The notes below the pieces were generated by a model, which saw nothing but the letters and a program-made list of their open reading frames with translations, was not told where the DNA came from and made no database searches. Below are positions 1-6,550 of a stretch of 10,714 nt of DNA, piece by piece; the stretch's first letter is position 1, and every line of letters starts with the position of its first letter. The position numbers and the translations under genes were made by a program. Source of the DNA: Pseudomonadota bacterium. GTDB lineage: Bacteria; Pseudomonadota; Gammaproteobacteria; Xanthomonadales; Rhodanobacteraceae. Where the stretch lies: NCBI GenBank assembly GCA_021783385.1, contig JAJXTX010000001.1, positions 2,290 through 13,003 of the forward strand, in the 5' to 3' direction.

Positions 1-599
1 GTTCCCCGTTCCCCATTTCCCGTTCCCGCGGTATGCAACTGCTGCATGGCCTTCTCGAACTCACCGGCCGCCGCCAGCGGCAGCACGTCCAGTGCGCGCG
101 CAATGCCGTCGAGCATCGCCTCTTCGTCCTGCGCCGATGGTCGCCCCAGCACCCAGGGCGTCACCTGATCACGATGACCGGGATGCCCGATGCCCACGCG
201 CAAGCGGTAGAACTTGCCATGACCCAGATGCGCCATGATGTCGCGCAGGCCGTTCTGGCCGCCGTGGCCGCCGTCGAACTTCAACCGCACGCTGCCAGCC
301 GGCAGGTCCAGGTCATCGTGCGCGACCAGGCACTGCTCAGGCTGGATCTTGTAATAGTGCAGCGCCGACAGCACGGCGATGCCGCTCTTGTTCATGAACG
401 TGGCCGGCTTGAGCAGCCACAGCGGCTCGTTGCCCACCCGTACCTTGCACACTTCGCCGTGCAGCTTGCCATCGAAACCAAAGCGTTCGCCCTGCCCGCT
501 GGCGAGCATGTCCGCAAACCAGAACCCGGCGTTGTGCCGGGTTCGGAGATATTCGGCACCGGGATTGCCCAGTCCGACGATGAGTCGCAAACCAGCCAT
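1..599 (-). CDS. pth: Peptidyl-tRNA hydrolase, 3' end beyond window
   Basis: Cytosolic enzyme that cleaves the ester bond of peptidyl-tRNAs dropped by stalled ribosomes, recycling tRNA. Translated from ATG at 599, it opens MAGLRLIVGLGNPG and shows the family's catalytic and binding residues: N12 (GLGNPG), H22 (RHNAGFW), D95 (HDDLDLPAG) and N116 (GGQNGL). These match E. coli N10, H20, D93 and N114 with a constant offset of two. An in-frame ATG at 611 (MADC before MAGL) is the alternative start; neither has a strong Shine-Dalgarno sequence. The frame is still open at base 3 after 199 residues, about the usual full length of Pth, so only the extreme C-terminus is missing. The last residues are encoded by a G-rich heptamer-like tract. 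It lies downstream of rplY on the same strand, the order found in many gammaproteobacteria. Identity is secure; the exact start is not. Confidence 0.95.
   Translation of the reverse strand, partial: MAGLRLIVGLGNPGAEYLRTRHNAGFWFADMLASGQGERFGFDGKLHGEVCKVRVGNEPLWLLKPATFMNKSGIAVLSALHYYKIQPEQCLVAHDDLDLPAGSVRLKFDGGHGGQNGLRDIMAHLGHGKFYRLRVGIGHPGHRDQVTPWVLGRPSAQDEEAMLDGIARALDVLPLAAAGEFEKAMQQLHTAGTGNGERG
4..27 (-). repeat. Imperfect heptamer repeat and G-quadruplex motif
   Basis: On the minus strand the tract reads as about four 7-base units: GGGAACG, a diverged GGAAATG, GGGAACG and GGGAAC. On the plus strand the C-runs lie at 4-7, 11-14, 19-21 and 25-27, separated by spacers of 3, 4 and 3 bases. This satisfies the standard G3+N1-7 quadruplex pattern on the minus (pth mRNA) strand. 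Similar G-rich repeats occur in Xanthomonadales genomes, as I recall them. The tract may continue beyond the window edge. Confidence 0.6.
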
Positions 600-619
600 G
601 CAGTCGGCCATGCGGAGCA

Positions 620-637
620 CCGCGCCGAGGGGCGCGG
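620..637 (-). other. Hairpin in the rplY-pth gap
   Basis: A perfect 7-bp stem, CCGCGCC (620-626) with GGCGCGG (631-637), closes a 4-base loop. It begins 13 bases after the rplY stop codon and ends 8 bases before the upstream candidate pth start at 611. No U-run follows, so a classical intrinsic terminator is unlikely. It may be an mRNA-processing or stabilising structure, or may limit access to the pth start. All-GC stems also arise by chance in DNA this GC-rich. Confidence 0.4.
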
Positions 638-650
638 CACTCCGGACGAC

Positions 651-1346
651 TTACTTCTTGTCGGCGCCCGGCTTGGCGGCCGGCTTGGCCGGTTTCGCCG
701 CTGCCGCCTTGGCTGCCTCGGCTTCGGCCAGGGCGGCGGCGTCTTCGGCCACATCCTCGGCGCTTTCCTTGACGTGGTTCACCGTGACCACCGCAATGTC
801 GTGGTCTTCGCCCAGCTGCAGCGCAGGCAGCTCGACGTTGGCGGGCAGCGTCAGCTGCGACAGGTGGATGATGTCGCCTTCCTTCAGATTCCCCAGATCC
901 AGCTCGATGAATTCGGGCAGATACTTGGGCAGGCAGGACACCTCGACCTCGGTCAGGTTGTGCGAGATCACCACGCCCGAGGTCTTGCCAGCAGGGGATT
1001 TTTCCTGGTTGAGGAAGTGCAGCGGCACGTTCACGCGCACCGCCTCGTTCTCGTTGATGCGCAGGAAGTCCATGTGCATCATCAGCTGCTTGAACGGGTG
1101 CTTCTGCCAGTCGCGGACCAGCACCTTCTGCACGTTGCCGTCGACGTTGAGGTCGAGCACCGACGAGAAGAACCACTCGTGCTTGGCCGCGAGCAGGATC
1201 GTGTTGTGCTCGATCTGGATGCTCTGCGGCGGTTGGTTGGCGCCGTAGACCACGGCGGGCACAAAGCTCGCATGACGCAGGCGGCGGCTCGCACCTTTCC
1301 CCTCGTCCTTGCGGCTCTGCGCCTTGATTTCATGTGTCTTGGTCAT
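651..1346 (-). CDS. rplY: Ribosomal protein bL25, Ctc-type with C-terminal tail
   Basis: Large-subunit ribosomal protein that binds 5S rRNA, in the long two-domain (Ctc/TL5) form. From ATG 1346 it is 231 residues and begins MTKTHEIKAQSRKDEGKGAS, with the conserved RRLRHASFVPAVVYG segment. The 5S-rRNA-binding L25 domain covers about residues 1-97 and the beta-rich C-terminal domain about 98-190. A low-complexity tail (192-231) rich in Ala, Glu, Lys and Pro follows. This is more than twice the 94 residues of E. coli L25, as is normal for the Ctc form. The frame stays open for another 16 codons upstream, but homology begins at this ATG, and an AAGG (1360-1357) lies 10 bases before it. The gene sits between prs and pth, with a GC-rich hairpin in each flanking gap. 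Confidence 0.96.
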   Translation of the reverse strand: MTKTHEIKAQSRKDEGKGASRRLRHASFVPAVVYGANQPPQSIQIEHNTILLAAKHEWFFSSVLDLNVDGNVQKVLVRDWQKHPFKQLMMHMDFLRINENEAVRVNVPLHFLNQEKSPAGKTSGVVISHNLTEVEVSCLPKYLPEFIELDLGNLKEGDIIHLSQLTLPANVELPALQLGEDHDIAVVTVNHVKESAEDVAEDAAALAEAEAAKAAAAKPAKPAAKPGADKK

Positions 1347-1424
1347 TGGAATACTGCCTTGGTTGCTTGGAGAACCGCCTCGCGGCGATCGCATGACTTT
1401 TCCGCGACCAGAAAAGCCGGTGGT

Positions 1425-1450
1425 GTCGCGGCGGCACTGGCCGCCGCGAC
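1425..1450 (-). terminator. Perfect 10-bp hairpin just after prs
   Basis: GTCGCGGCGG (1425-1434) and CCGCCGCGAC (1441-1450) are exact reverse complements around a 6-base loop. The stem starts four bases after the prs stop codon. In the prs-to-rplY direction it is followed by ACCACCGGC and then a short TTTT about ten bases later, not by an immediate U-tract. It may be a weak terminator or attenuator, or a 3'-end-stabilising stem between prs and rplY. The structure is visible; termination is inferred. Confidence 0.45.
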
Positions 1451-1454
1451 GGAA

Positions 1455-2414
1455 TCAATCGACGTACAGCGAACTCACCGACTCGCCAAAGGCGATGCGG
1501 CGGATGGTTTCGGCCAGCAGTTCGGCCACCGACAGCTGGCGGATCTTGGCACAGGCCTGTACCGCAGGGCTCAACGGCAAAGTGTTGGTGACCACCAGCT
1601 GATCGAGCTGGGAGCCCTCGATATTGCTGATCGCGGCGCCGGAAAGCACCGGATGCACGCAATAGGCCACCACCTTGCGCGCACCGCGTTCCTTCAGCGC
1701 CGCGGCGGCCGCGCATAGCGTACCGGCGGTGTCGACGATGTCGTCGATCAGCACGCAGGTCTTGCCGTTGACGTCGCCGATGATGTTCATCACCGTCGCC
1801 ACGTTGGCTTTCGGGCGGCGCTTGTCGATGATCGCCAGATCCGCATCATCCAGCCGTTTGGCCAGTGCGCGCGCGCGCACCACGCCGCCCACATCCGGGC
1901 TGACCACGATCAGGTCGTCCATGCTGTGGTGGCGCCAGATGTCGGCCAGCAGCACCGGCGAGGCGTAGACGTTGTCGACCGGGATGTCGAAGAAGCCCTG
2001 GATCTGGTCGGCATGCAGATCCACCGTCAGCACGCGGTCGACGCCGGCGGCGCCGATCATGCGGGCAGCCAGCTTGGCGGTGATCGGCACCCGCGCCGAG
2101 CGCGGCCGGCGGTCCTGCCGGGCGTAGCCGAAATACGGGATCACCGCCGTGACGCTGGCCGCCGAGGCGCGCTTGAGCGCATCGGTGAGGGCCAGCAGCT
2201 CGAACAGGTTCACCGCACTCGGCGCACCGGTGGGCTGCAGCACGAACACTTCCTGTCGACGCACGTTCTCTTCGATCTCGATCTGCACTTCGCCGTCGCT
2301 GAAGGTGCCGACCAGCGCCTTGCCGAGCGGCACGCCCAGGCGATGGGCGACATCCTCGGCCAGCGCGCGATGCGCATTGCCGCAAAAAAGCATCATCGGG
2401 GTGGACCTGTCCAC
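1455..2414 (-). CDS. prs: Ribose-phosphate pyrophosphokinase (PRPP synthetase)
   Basis: Makes PRPP from ribose 5-phosphate and ATP for purine, pyrimidine, NAD, histidine and tryptophan synthesis. Family signatures are all present: [15 protein letters not shown], the ATP-site segment [20 protein letters not shown], the [17 protein letters not shown] signature with its metal-binding His, [11 protein letters not shown], and the PRPP-binding loop [12 protein letters not shown] chose GTG at 2414 because GAGG (2426-2423) lies eight bases upstream and the 319-residue product matches bacterial relatives (313-319 residues). Alternatives are ATG 2396 or 2393 (MMLFCGN or MLFCGN) and ATG 2444, which would give 329 residues and begin almost at the end of the tRNA gene. 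It follows tRNA-Gln on the same strand at close spacing, so tRNA and mRNA may share a transcript. Confidence 0.96.
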   Translation of the reverse strand: MDRSTPMMLFCGNAHRALAEDVAHRLGVPLGKALVGTFSDGEVQIEIEENVRRQEVFVLQPTGAPSAVNLFELLALTDALKRASAASVTAVIPYFGYARQDRRPRSARVPITAKLAARMIGAAGVDRVLTVDLHADQIQGFFDIPVDNVYASPVLLADIWRHHSMDDLIVVSPDVGGVVRARALAKRLDDADLAIIDKRRPKANVATVMNIIGDVNGKTCVLIDDIVDTAGTLCAAAAALKERGARKVVAYCVHPVLSGAAISNIEGSQLDQLVVTNTLPLSPAVQACAKIRQLSVAELLAETIRRIAFGESVSSLYVD

Positions 2415-2422
2415 GGTTGTTA

Positions 2423-2426
2423 CCTC
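2423..2426 (-). promoter_or_regulatory. Shine-Dalgarno favouring the prs GTG start
   Basis: GAGG on the minus strand, eight bases before GTG 2414. Neither the ATG at 2444 nor those at 2396/2393 has an equally good site, although a weaker AGG lies nine bases before ATG 2396. Confidence 0.5.
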
Positions 2427-2447
2427 GAAACCAACGGCCATCATGAA

Positions 2448-2524
2448 TGGCTGGGGCGGCAGGATTCGAACCTGCGTATGCGGGAATCAAAATCCCGTGC
2501 CTTAACCAGCTTGGCGACGCCCCA
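2448..2524 (-). tRNA. tRNA-Gln (anticodon UUG)
   Basis: A 77-base cloverleaf on the minus strand. The acceptor arm TGGGGCG (2524-2518) pairs fully with CGCCCCA (2458-2452), followed by discriminator G and an encoded CCA (2450-2448). The anticodon stem CGGGA/TCCCG encloses the loop TTTTGAT, giving anticodon TTG. The T-arm contains GGTTCGAATCC. A U1-A72 pair is characteristic of tRNA-Gln, and the sequence closely resembles the E. coli species. It lies between ispE and prs, the position a tRNA-Gln occupies in Pseudomonas. I see no clear promoter in the 80 bases between ispE and the tRNA, so it may be processed out of a longer transcript by RNase P and RNase E-type cleavage. Confidence 0.97.
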
Positions 2525-2604
2525 GTAATGTTTGTTTGGTTGTGCCTGCGTGTGTGCTCGTGACTACCACCATGAGGCCGGTGGCGCCGTTCTGTTCGTA
2601 CCGC

Positions 2605-4002
2605 TCAGCATTCGCCACGATGGCGCGCCAGAGCCTGCCGCAAAGGTGAAACCTCGACGCCGGTGGCCGCGTGCGCCGTGAAAGTTACCGGGCACTGCGC
2701 GGCGATCGTCATCGCCCGATCGTATGATCGCGTCTCCAGGAAAACGCAGCCGCCGCTGCCGGAGAGCCGCGCCGGCCCGAAGCTGCCGAGCCAGTCAAGC
2801 GCCGCCGCCACCCGCGGGTGCCGCGCACGTACCGCCAGCGTGAAGGCATTTTCCGCAGATTCGCCGGATACAAAGGACGAAATTGTCGCCCGCGGTGCAT
2901 TTCGTGTCAATTCAGGCGCTTGAAAAAGCGCGGCAGTCGAGACCGGATCGTGCGGATCGAGCACCACATAATGCCGCCGCGGCAGCGGCAATGGAGTGAG
3001 CCGTTCGCCGATGCCTTCGGCCCAGGCCGAGCGGCCGCGCACGAACAGCGGCACGTCGGCGCCGAGCTGGCGACCGAGCCCGGCCAGTGCATCCTCGTCC
3101 AGCTGCAGTCCCCACAGCTGGTTCAGCGCCACCAGCACGGTGGCCGCGTCGGAGCTGCCGCCACCCAGGCCGCCGCCCATCGGTATGCGCTTGTCGACCT
3201 CGATCTCCGCGCCCGCGCTGCTGCCCGTATGTGCCTGCAGCAAGCGCGCCGCGCGCACGGCGAGGTCGTCCTCGGCGGGCACGCCAGGCACCTCGTGCGT
3301 GCGCCGGATCGCGCCGTCATCGCGCCGCCGCAGGCGGATCTCGTCGCCCCAGTCGAGCAGGCGGAACACCGTCTGCAGTTCGTGATAACCGTCCTGGCGC
3401 CGGCCGACAATGCGCAGAAAGAGGTTCAGCTTCGCCGGCGCCGGCCACGCCGTCCAGCCATCACTGGCAGGCGGCGGCAGCGGCCGGCTCATGAACACCC
3501 GCAGCTGTCCGGGAAAGCCGTTTTCGCGGTCGCGCTCGCGGGCACGGGCAAACGCCGGAGCGTCCTTGTCGACCATGGCAAAGCCGTGCCGCGCGTAGAA
3601 CGGCGCATTCCAGCGCACGTCGGCCAGCGTGCCCAGGTCGACGCGCCGGTAGCCGGCCGCTTGCGCCCAGGCGCAGGCGTGCTCCAGCAGCGCTGCGCCG
3701 ATGCCGCGCTGGCCATAGGCCGGCAGCACGTCAAGCTCGGCAATCCCGATGGCGCCCGCACCCAGCTGTGTATCCAGCCAGACAAAGCCGACCGGCTCGG
3801 CCTGCCCGTTCAGCGCGACCCACACCAGCCCGCGGCTGATCGACTGCTGCAGCAGCGCCGGCGGGATCGGCATCGCCGAATAGCTCGGCCACGCCGGATG
3901 CCCGCGGAACAACTGCACCGCCTTGCGCTCGATCGCGCACAGGCGCTCCGCCTGCGATGGCTCGGCGCGCTGGATCGAAACCTGCTGGCTCAGGGGCGGC
4001 AT
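2605..4002 (-). CDS. ispE: GNAT acetyltransferase-IspE in-frame fusion
   Basis: One 465-residue frame encodes two complete domains. Residues 1-175 form a GNAT N-acetyltransferase: the acetyl-CoA loop QRGIGA lies at 98-103 after IAELDVLPAYG, WNAPFYARHGF at 131-141, and a terminal strand ends LRVFMSRPL. Its substrate is unknown. From about residue 180 follows IspE, the CDP-methylerythritol kinase of the MEP isoprenoid pathway. It has PAKLNLFL with catalytic K191, the GHMP ATP loop PMGGGLGGGSSDAATVL (274-290), catalytic D316 in GADVPLF, and LSGSGGC. The linker is only PPPASDG-like. IspE is normally a stand-alone protein of about 285 residues. An in-frame internal ATG at 3492 (MSRPLPPP) would give a 295-residue IspE, so separate translation is possible. 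The ATG at 4002 is chosen; a TTG at 4053 would add 17 residues. The gene follows lolB by 74 bases. Both domain identities are firm; whether the product is one polypeptide is not. Confidence 0.93.
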   Translation of the reverse strand: MPPLSQQVSIQRAEPSQAERLCAIERKAVQLFRGHPAWPSYSAMPIPPALLQQSISRGLVWVALNGQAEPVGFVWLDTQLGAGAIGIAELDVLPAYGQRGIGAALLEHACAWAQAAGYRRVDLGTLADVRWNAPFYARHGFAMVDKDAPAFARARERDRENGFPGQLRVFMSRPLPPPASDGWTAWPAPAKLNLFLRIVGRRQDGYHELQTVFRLLDWGDEIRLRRRDDGAIRRTHEVPGVPAEDDLAVRAARLLQAHTGSSAGAEIEVDKRIPMGGGLGGGSSDAATVLVALNQLWGLQLDEDALAGLGRQLGADVPLFVRGRSAWAEGIGERLTPLPLPRRHYVVLDPHDPVSTAALFQAPELTRNAPRATISSFVSGESAENAFTLAVRARHPRVAAALDWLGSFGPARLSGSGGCVFLETRSYDRAMTIAAQCPVTFTAHAATGVEVSPLRQALARHRGEC

Positions 4003-4076
4003 CGTGATGCGTGGGCTCGGGAGGCGGCGCACGGGGCGCTCGCCGGGGCGCAAAGCCTAACCCAAGCACCCCCGTT

Positions 4077-4703
4077 TCACTGCGCCGGGGACGGCTGGAA
4101 CTGCCACGATTCGATGAACAGCCGCACCTTGTAGGGCGCCCGTTCGGCAAACACCTTCTGCGGCAGCGGCGGCGTGCGGGCGGCATCCCAGGCGGGGTAA
4201 TCCACCGTCCAGCCGTCCTGCTGCAGCCGCGATGGCAGCCGATCCGCGCCGAAGCGCAGTTCGGCCGGGCCGCTGTCGGCACGCAGACCGAGCACCCATG
4301 CGCGCAGATTCTGCAGCGGCACCACCCAGCCCAGCGCCTGCCGCATCAGCGCCTCGGCGTCCGGCCCGCGCAGCGGCCCGCCCTCCAGGCCTTCCAGCAG
4401 GGCGCCACCCGGGCCGCCGCTGAGGCGGAAGCTCTTGCCGGTGATCGGCGCGCGCAGCACGAAGTCGTACTGGTCACCGTGCTGCGTCCAGCTGAAGCTG
4501 CCGCTGCCGCCGTGCTTGCCGTCGGAGACACCGAGTCGGCCCTGCAGGACCCATTGATCGGTATGCGCCAGCGCCTGCTCGCGCGCAAGCTGCGCCTGCA
4601 TCAGGCTGGCATCGCCGCGGAGGCGCACAGCGGGTGCGGGGACGCAGGCGGCGAGCAGCAGCGGCAGCAGCGCGGCGACAAGGAAGCGCAGGCGACGGCT
4701 CAT
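4077..4703 (-). CDS. lolB: Outer-membrane lipoprotein receptor LolB
   Basis: LolB receives lipoproteins from the periplasmic carrier LolA and inserts them in the outer membrane; it is itself a lipoprotein. The 208-residue product starts MSRRLRFLVAALLPLLLAAC, a short signal peptide with lipobox LAAC and modified Cys at position 20. The +2 residue is Val, not the Asp inner-membrane retention signal, which fits an outer-membrane protein. The mature part has the LolB pattern: WVLQGRLGVSDGKHGGSGSFSWTQ near the start, then ITGKSFRLSGGPGGALLEG, ALGWVVPLQNLRAWVLG, and a terminal KVRLFIESWQF strand. Length is typical. Its ATG overlaps the TPR gene's stop as ATGA, which suggests translational coupling and explains the lack of a strong ribosome site. 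The order TPR protein-LolB-IspE is conserved in Pseudomonas. Confidence 0.94.
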   Translation of the reverse strand: MSRRLRFLVAALLPLLLAACVPAPAVRLRGDASLMQAQLAREQALAHTDQWVLQGRLGVSDGKHGGSGSFSWTQHGDQYDFVLRAPITGKSFRLSGGPGGALLEGLEGGPLRGPDAEALMRQALGWVVPLQNLRAWVLGLRADSGPAELRFGADRLPSRLQQDGWTVDYPAWDAARTPPLPQKVFAERAPYKVRLFIESWQFQPSPAQ

Positions 4704-6451
4704 GGATGCAGGCGCTTCAGGGTATCGCGCAAGCTGCTGCTGTGCGGATCGATCCGGCGCACCTCGTCAAAGATCCGCTGCGCGTCCAGCTGGCGGCCCA
4801 GCTTCCACAGCACCTCGCCCAGATGCACGCCGACATCGGCATCCTTGCGCGCCAGCCAGGCCTGCCGCAGGGTGTGTTCGGCCTGCTCGAGATGGCCCAG
4901 GCGGTACTGCACCCAGCCCCACGAATCGGCGATCGCCGGATCATCCGGTTTGGCGGCGCGGGCACGGCGGATCAGCCGCTCGGCCTCGGGCAGGTCGCGA
5001 TTGGCATCGGCCAGGGTGAAGCCGAGCGCGTTGCTGGCATCGACATCGCCCGGCTTGATTTTCAGCAGTCGGCGGAAATCCTGCACCGCCTGATCGACCT
5101 GGCCGGCTTCGGCATAGGCCAGACCACGGCCGTAGAGCAGACCCGGATCGTCCGGCACCACCTGCAGCGCACGGCTGAAGGCAGCCTCGGCCTGCGGGTA
5201 TTTCTTTTCGCGCAGGTACAGCTCGGCATCGACCTCGTAGGCCTGGCGCAGCTGCGCGGGCTGATCGAGAAAATCCAGCTGCATCTGGTGCAGCAGCGTG
5301 TGCGCCTGCTCGCTCTTGCCCTGCGTCTGCAGGATCACCGCGCTGCGCAGATCCGCGTCGAAGGCGTGCGGATCGTCGTCGGCCACCTGCGCGTACCAGC
5401 TCAGCGCCTGCGCCTCGTGATGCTGCATTTCGGCCAGCTGGCCCAGCAGGTAGGCGCTGCGTGCGCGCACGTCCTGCGGCGCCTGCTGCAGCTGCTGGTA
5501 GATCACCGTCAGTGCCTTGCCGTCCTTGCGTTGCGCCGCCAACCCGGCGCGCAGGGCGAAGGTGTCGGCATTCTGCGGTCCCTGCTGCAGCACGGCGGAG
5601 GCGCGCGCATAGTCACCGCCCTGGCTGAGCATGCCGGCGTAGGCCAGCCGCAGCGGAATGTTCTGAGGCGCCTTGGCCAGCGCCTTCTGCAGCAGCCGGC
5701 GCGCGCCGGCATGATCGCCATCCTTGAATTTCATCTGCGCCAGCCAGGCATAGGTTTCGGCGCTGTTGAAACGCTGCGCCGCCGCCTCGGCGATCTGCAT
5801 GGCATACGCATGCTGGCCGAACTTGTCGCCCATCTCGCTCATCGCCAGCCACGCCTGAGCCTCACCCGGCAGGCGCTGCGGAGTGGCCAGCGCCAGCAGC
5901 AGGCGCGCCGCCTGCGCCTGATCGCGGGCGCCCAGCAGCACGCGGCCGAACTGCCGCCAGGCATCCTTGTCACCGCTGGCCGTCAACAGGGCCAGCTGGC
6001 GCTGCGCCTCTTCGGTATCGCCGCGATCGAGCGCCAGCTCGGCGCGTGCCTGCGCCATGTCGGCCGGCGTGGCACCCAGCGCCTGCCAGCGATCGAGCGC
6101 GCGCTGAGCGGCAGCGCCGTGGTGCAAGGCGATCGCCAGCTTGGCGGCGCGTTCGGCCACGCGCGGGTCGTGGCTGAGCACCATCGCCCGCCCGTAATAG
6201 GTGGACGCAGCGGCCAGATCGGCGTGACCCAGCGCCATTTCGCCAGCCAGCAGCTGGGCCAGCAGGTCATGCTGCGCATCCGGGGTGACCACCACCAGCC
6301 GCGCCAGCGGCTGCGCGGTGGCTGGCGCACGCGGCGGCGCTGGCCGCGGCATTCCGGCACAGGCCAGCAGACCCAGCGACACCGCCGTCACTATCGTAAA
6401 ATGCCGCAGTTGCTTGAACTTGACCGCACGGCTCCGCACACTGCTCTCCAT
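4700..6451 (-). CDS. TPR lipoprotein, LbcA-like by synteny
   Basis: A 583-residue tetratricopeptide protein predicted to be an exported lipoprotein. From ATG 6451 the N-terminus has a basic stretch (VRSRAVKFKQLRHF), a hydrophobic core and lipobox LLAC with Cys31. The rest is almost entirely helical TPR repeats. The C-terminal part carries NALGFTLADANRD, DSWGWVQYRLGHLEQAE and HLGEVLWKLG, segments typical of the Pseudomonas PA4667 family. PA4667 (LbcA) is an outer-membrane lipoprotein that binds the CtpA protease and controls turnover of peptidoglycan hydrolases. Carrying that role over to this protein is inference from gene order and similarity. The frame extends to ATG 6499 or TTG 6502 upstream (599 or 600 residues), but that makes the signal region unusually long. 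It overlaps lolB by ATGA and diverges from hemA. Confidence 0.88.
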   Translation of the reverse strand: MESSVRSRAVKFKQLRHFTIVTAVSLGLLACAGMPRPAPPRAPATAQPLARLVVVTPDAQHDLLAQLLAGEMALGHADLAAASTYYGRAMVLSHDPRVAERAAKLAIALHHGAAAQRALDRWQALGATPADMAQARAELALDRGDTEEAQRQLALLTASGDKDAWRQFGRVLLGARDQAQAARLLLALATPQRLPGEAQAWLAMSEMGDKFGQHAYAMQIAEAAAQRFNSAETYAWLAQMKFKDGDHAGARRLLQKALAKAPQNIPLRLAYAGMLSQGGDYARASAVLQQGPQNADTFALRAGLAAQRKDGKALTVIYQQLQQAPQDVRARSAYLLGQLAEMQHHEAQALSWYAQVADDDPHAFDADLRSAVILQTQGKSEQAHTLLHQMQLDFLDQPAQLRQAYEVDAELYLREKKYPQAEAAFSRALQVVPDDPGLLYGRGLAYAEAGQVDQAVQDFRRLLKIKPGDVDASNALGFTLADANRDLPEAERLIRRARAAKPDDPAIADSWGWVQYRLGHLEQAEHTLRQAWLARKDADVGVHLGEVLWKLGRQLDAQRIFDEVRRIDPHSSSLRDTLKRLHP

Positions 6452-6550
6452 CTGTCTGCCAGTTCTGGCCGTATCTGTGACCTGCACGGCATGCTTCATC
6501 AAGCTTAGCCTACGTCACCGACCACCGCCGCCGAGATCTTCCTAGAAACC
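6452..6550. promoter_or_regulatory. Divergent control region for TPR gene and hemA
   Basis: This 99-base gap separates the chosen TPR start from hemA on the opposite strand. It must carry, or sit close to, both sets of promoter elements unless promoters lie inside the coding regions. I could not pick out a convincing -35/-10 pair on either strand. There is no strong Shine-Dalgarno before hemA (the upstream bases read CCTAGAAACC). If the TPR gene starts at 6499 the gap shrinks to about 50 bases. Confidence 0.45.

Noticed and set aside
33..1718. Long plus-strand open frame of 561 codons across pth, rplY and prs
   Set aside because: It lies opposite three genes with clear homology and motifs. 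High GC content removes stops from the antisense frame, and its translation is low-complexity (His, Arg, Gln-rich) without a recognisable domain.
2563..2592. Possible terminator between ispE and tRNA-Gln (CCACC pairing with GGTGG)
   Set aside because: Only a 5-bp stem with a loose loop and no U-run.
4032..4051. Two copies of CGGGGCGC separated by four bases in the lolB-ispE gap
   Set aside because: Short and GC-rich, with no further copies seen; too weak to call a repeat or regulatory site.
2818..4134. Plus-strand open frame of 438 codons opposite the GNAT-IspE gene
   Set aside because: Same cause: antisense of a gene whose two domains are unambiguous.
4634..6508. Plus-strand open frame of 624 codons opposite the TPR gene
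   Set aside because: Antisense shadow of a GC-rich TPR gene; the product is Arg/Gln/Leu-rich and has no recognisable fold.
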